The notes under the pieces: generated by a model
Database searches by the model: none
Seen by the model: the letters and a program-made list of their open reading frames with translations, nothing else
Told to the model about the DNA's origin: nothing
Position numbers and translations under genes: made by a program
From: Caryophanales bacterium UBA4100
GTDB lineage: Bacteria > Bacillota > Bacilli > Paenibacillales > UBA4045
Direction: 5' to 3'
DNA: 15,074 bases
Assembly: GCA_002383285.1 (NCBI GenBank)
Contig: DFXU01000043.1
Location: 380-15,453, forward strand
Part shown: in pieces, positions 14,902-15,074 of the stretch
How positions within the stretch are numbered: the first letter of the stretch is position 1
Layout of the letters: each line of letters begins with the position of its first letter

Positions 14902-15074
14902 CTAAGGGAAAATAATGCTTAGCATGGTGCTAAGCCGTTTCTGATACGTATGATCACGCCTTGTTCGTGCCAAACCACTCAAGGCTATTGCCTGTCGTTC
15001 CTCCTCATTGCGCAAATAATATGTGATTTTATGAACAAGCTCATCGTGTGTCGTATAGGAAGCAATCTCCGATT
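14902..15074 (-). CDS. C-terminal end of a CgeB-like glycosyltransferase (cut by the window edge)
   Basis: Only the last 56 complete codons are in the window, ending at TAG 14902-14904; the gene continues beyond 15074. The fragment reads SEIASYTTHDELVHKITYYL, then RNEEERQAIALSGLAR and a final HTYQKRLSTML helix. This matches the conserved end of the CgeB / glycosyl-transferase-1 type in Bacilli, where 'E-I-x-x-Y, E-L, x-K-I-x-Y-Y-L, N-x-E-E-R, x-A-I-A, x-G-x-x-R, H-T-Y, x-x-R' closes the nucleotide-sugar-binding domain. It is the most upstream member of the minus-strand cluster visible here. In B. subtilis cgeB is a sigma-K-controlled spore-maturation gene. Whether this gene also has a tagged N-terminus cannot be seen. 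Confidence 0.75.
   Translation of the reverse strand, partial: SEIASYTTHDELVHKITYYLRNEEERQAIALSGLARTRRDHTYQKRLSTMLSIIFP
14917..14935 (-). repeat. Terminator-like hairpin inside the 3' end of the CgeB-like gene
   Basis: A perfect 8-bp inverted repeat (GCTTAGCA, 3-nt loop, TGCTAAGC) lies inside the coding region, 12 nt before its stop codon. On the minus strand it is followed by ATTATTTT, as in an imperfect intrinsic terminator. Termination here would cut off the stop codon, so a partial attenuator, a processing site, or chance are all possible. Confidence 0.35.

Overview
The window looks like chromosomal DNA of a spore-forming, low- to mid-GC Firmicute of the Paenibacillaceae type. The reasons are AGGAGG-type ribosome binding sites, frequent GTG/TTG starts, a KinA-like soluble sporulation-type sensor kinase, and a long minus-strand cluster resembling the cge/sps spore-surface glycosylation loci of Bacilli. 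The genus is an inference from gene content; no rRNA or other marker is present.

Left part (1-4526): a CNNM/CorC-type membrane protein with CBS domains (34-1359, minus) is preceded and overlapped by what I read as a decayed small gene (1349-1689, minus). Next come a GNAT acetyltransferase (1789-2559, minus), a divergently transcribed exported protein with one fibronectin type III domain (2750-4168, plus), and a short coiled-coil protein (4176-4526, minus) that converges on it. Middle (4611-6479): a triple-PAS cytosolic histidine kinase without a partner regulator, with its own sigma-A-like promoter.

Right part (6594-15074): eleven minus-strand genes, read from right to left. They are the C-terminal end of a CgeB-like glycosyltransferase cut by the window edge, a GT-D-fold glycosyltransferase, a GT2 glycosyltransferase, a 92-residue Arg/Gly/Tyr-rich protein, two paralogous GT-B-type glycosyltransferases, a DegT/DnrJ sugar aminotransferase, an ATP-grasp ligase and, behind a sigma-K-like promoter, three small overlapping helical proteins. 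A 16-bp hairpin closes the run. Several junctions are 4-nt ATGA-type overlaps, so the run is probably one or two operons. The likely joint task is building and placing a modified glycan, possibly an N-acylated amino sugar, on the spore surface late in sporulation.

The most unusual feature is a shared N-terminal module in four neighbouring proteins whose other domains differ (GT-D, GT2, GT-B and no domain at all). It is an Arg/Lys-rich stretch and/or a four-residue repeat with Gly (sometimes Ala) at every fourth position and Tyr/Phe next to it. It looks like a common localisation or assembly tag for spore-surface enzymes, with the 92-residue protein being the tag alone. The tag function is inference; the repeat itself is plain in the sequence.
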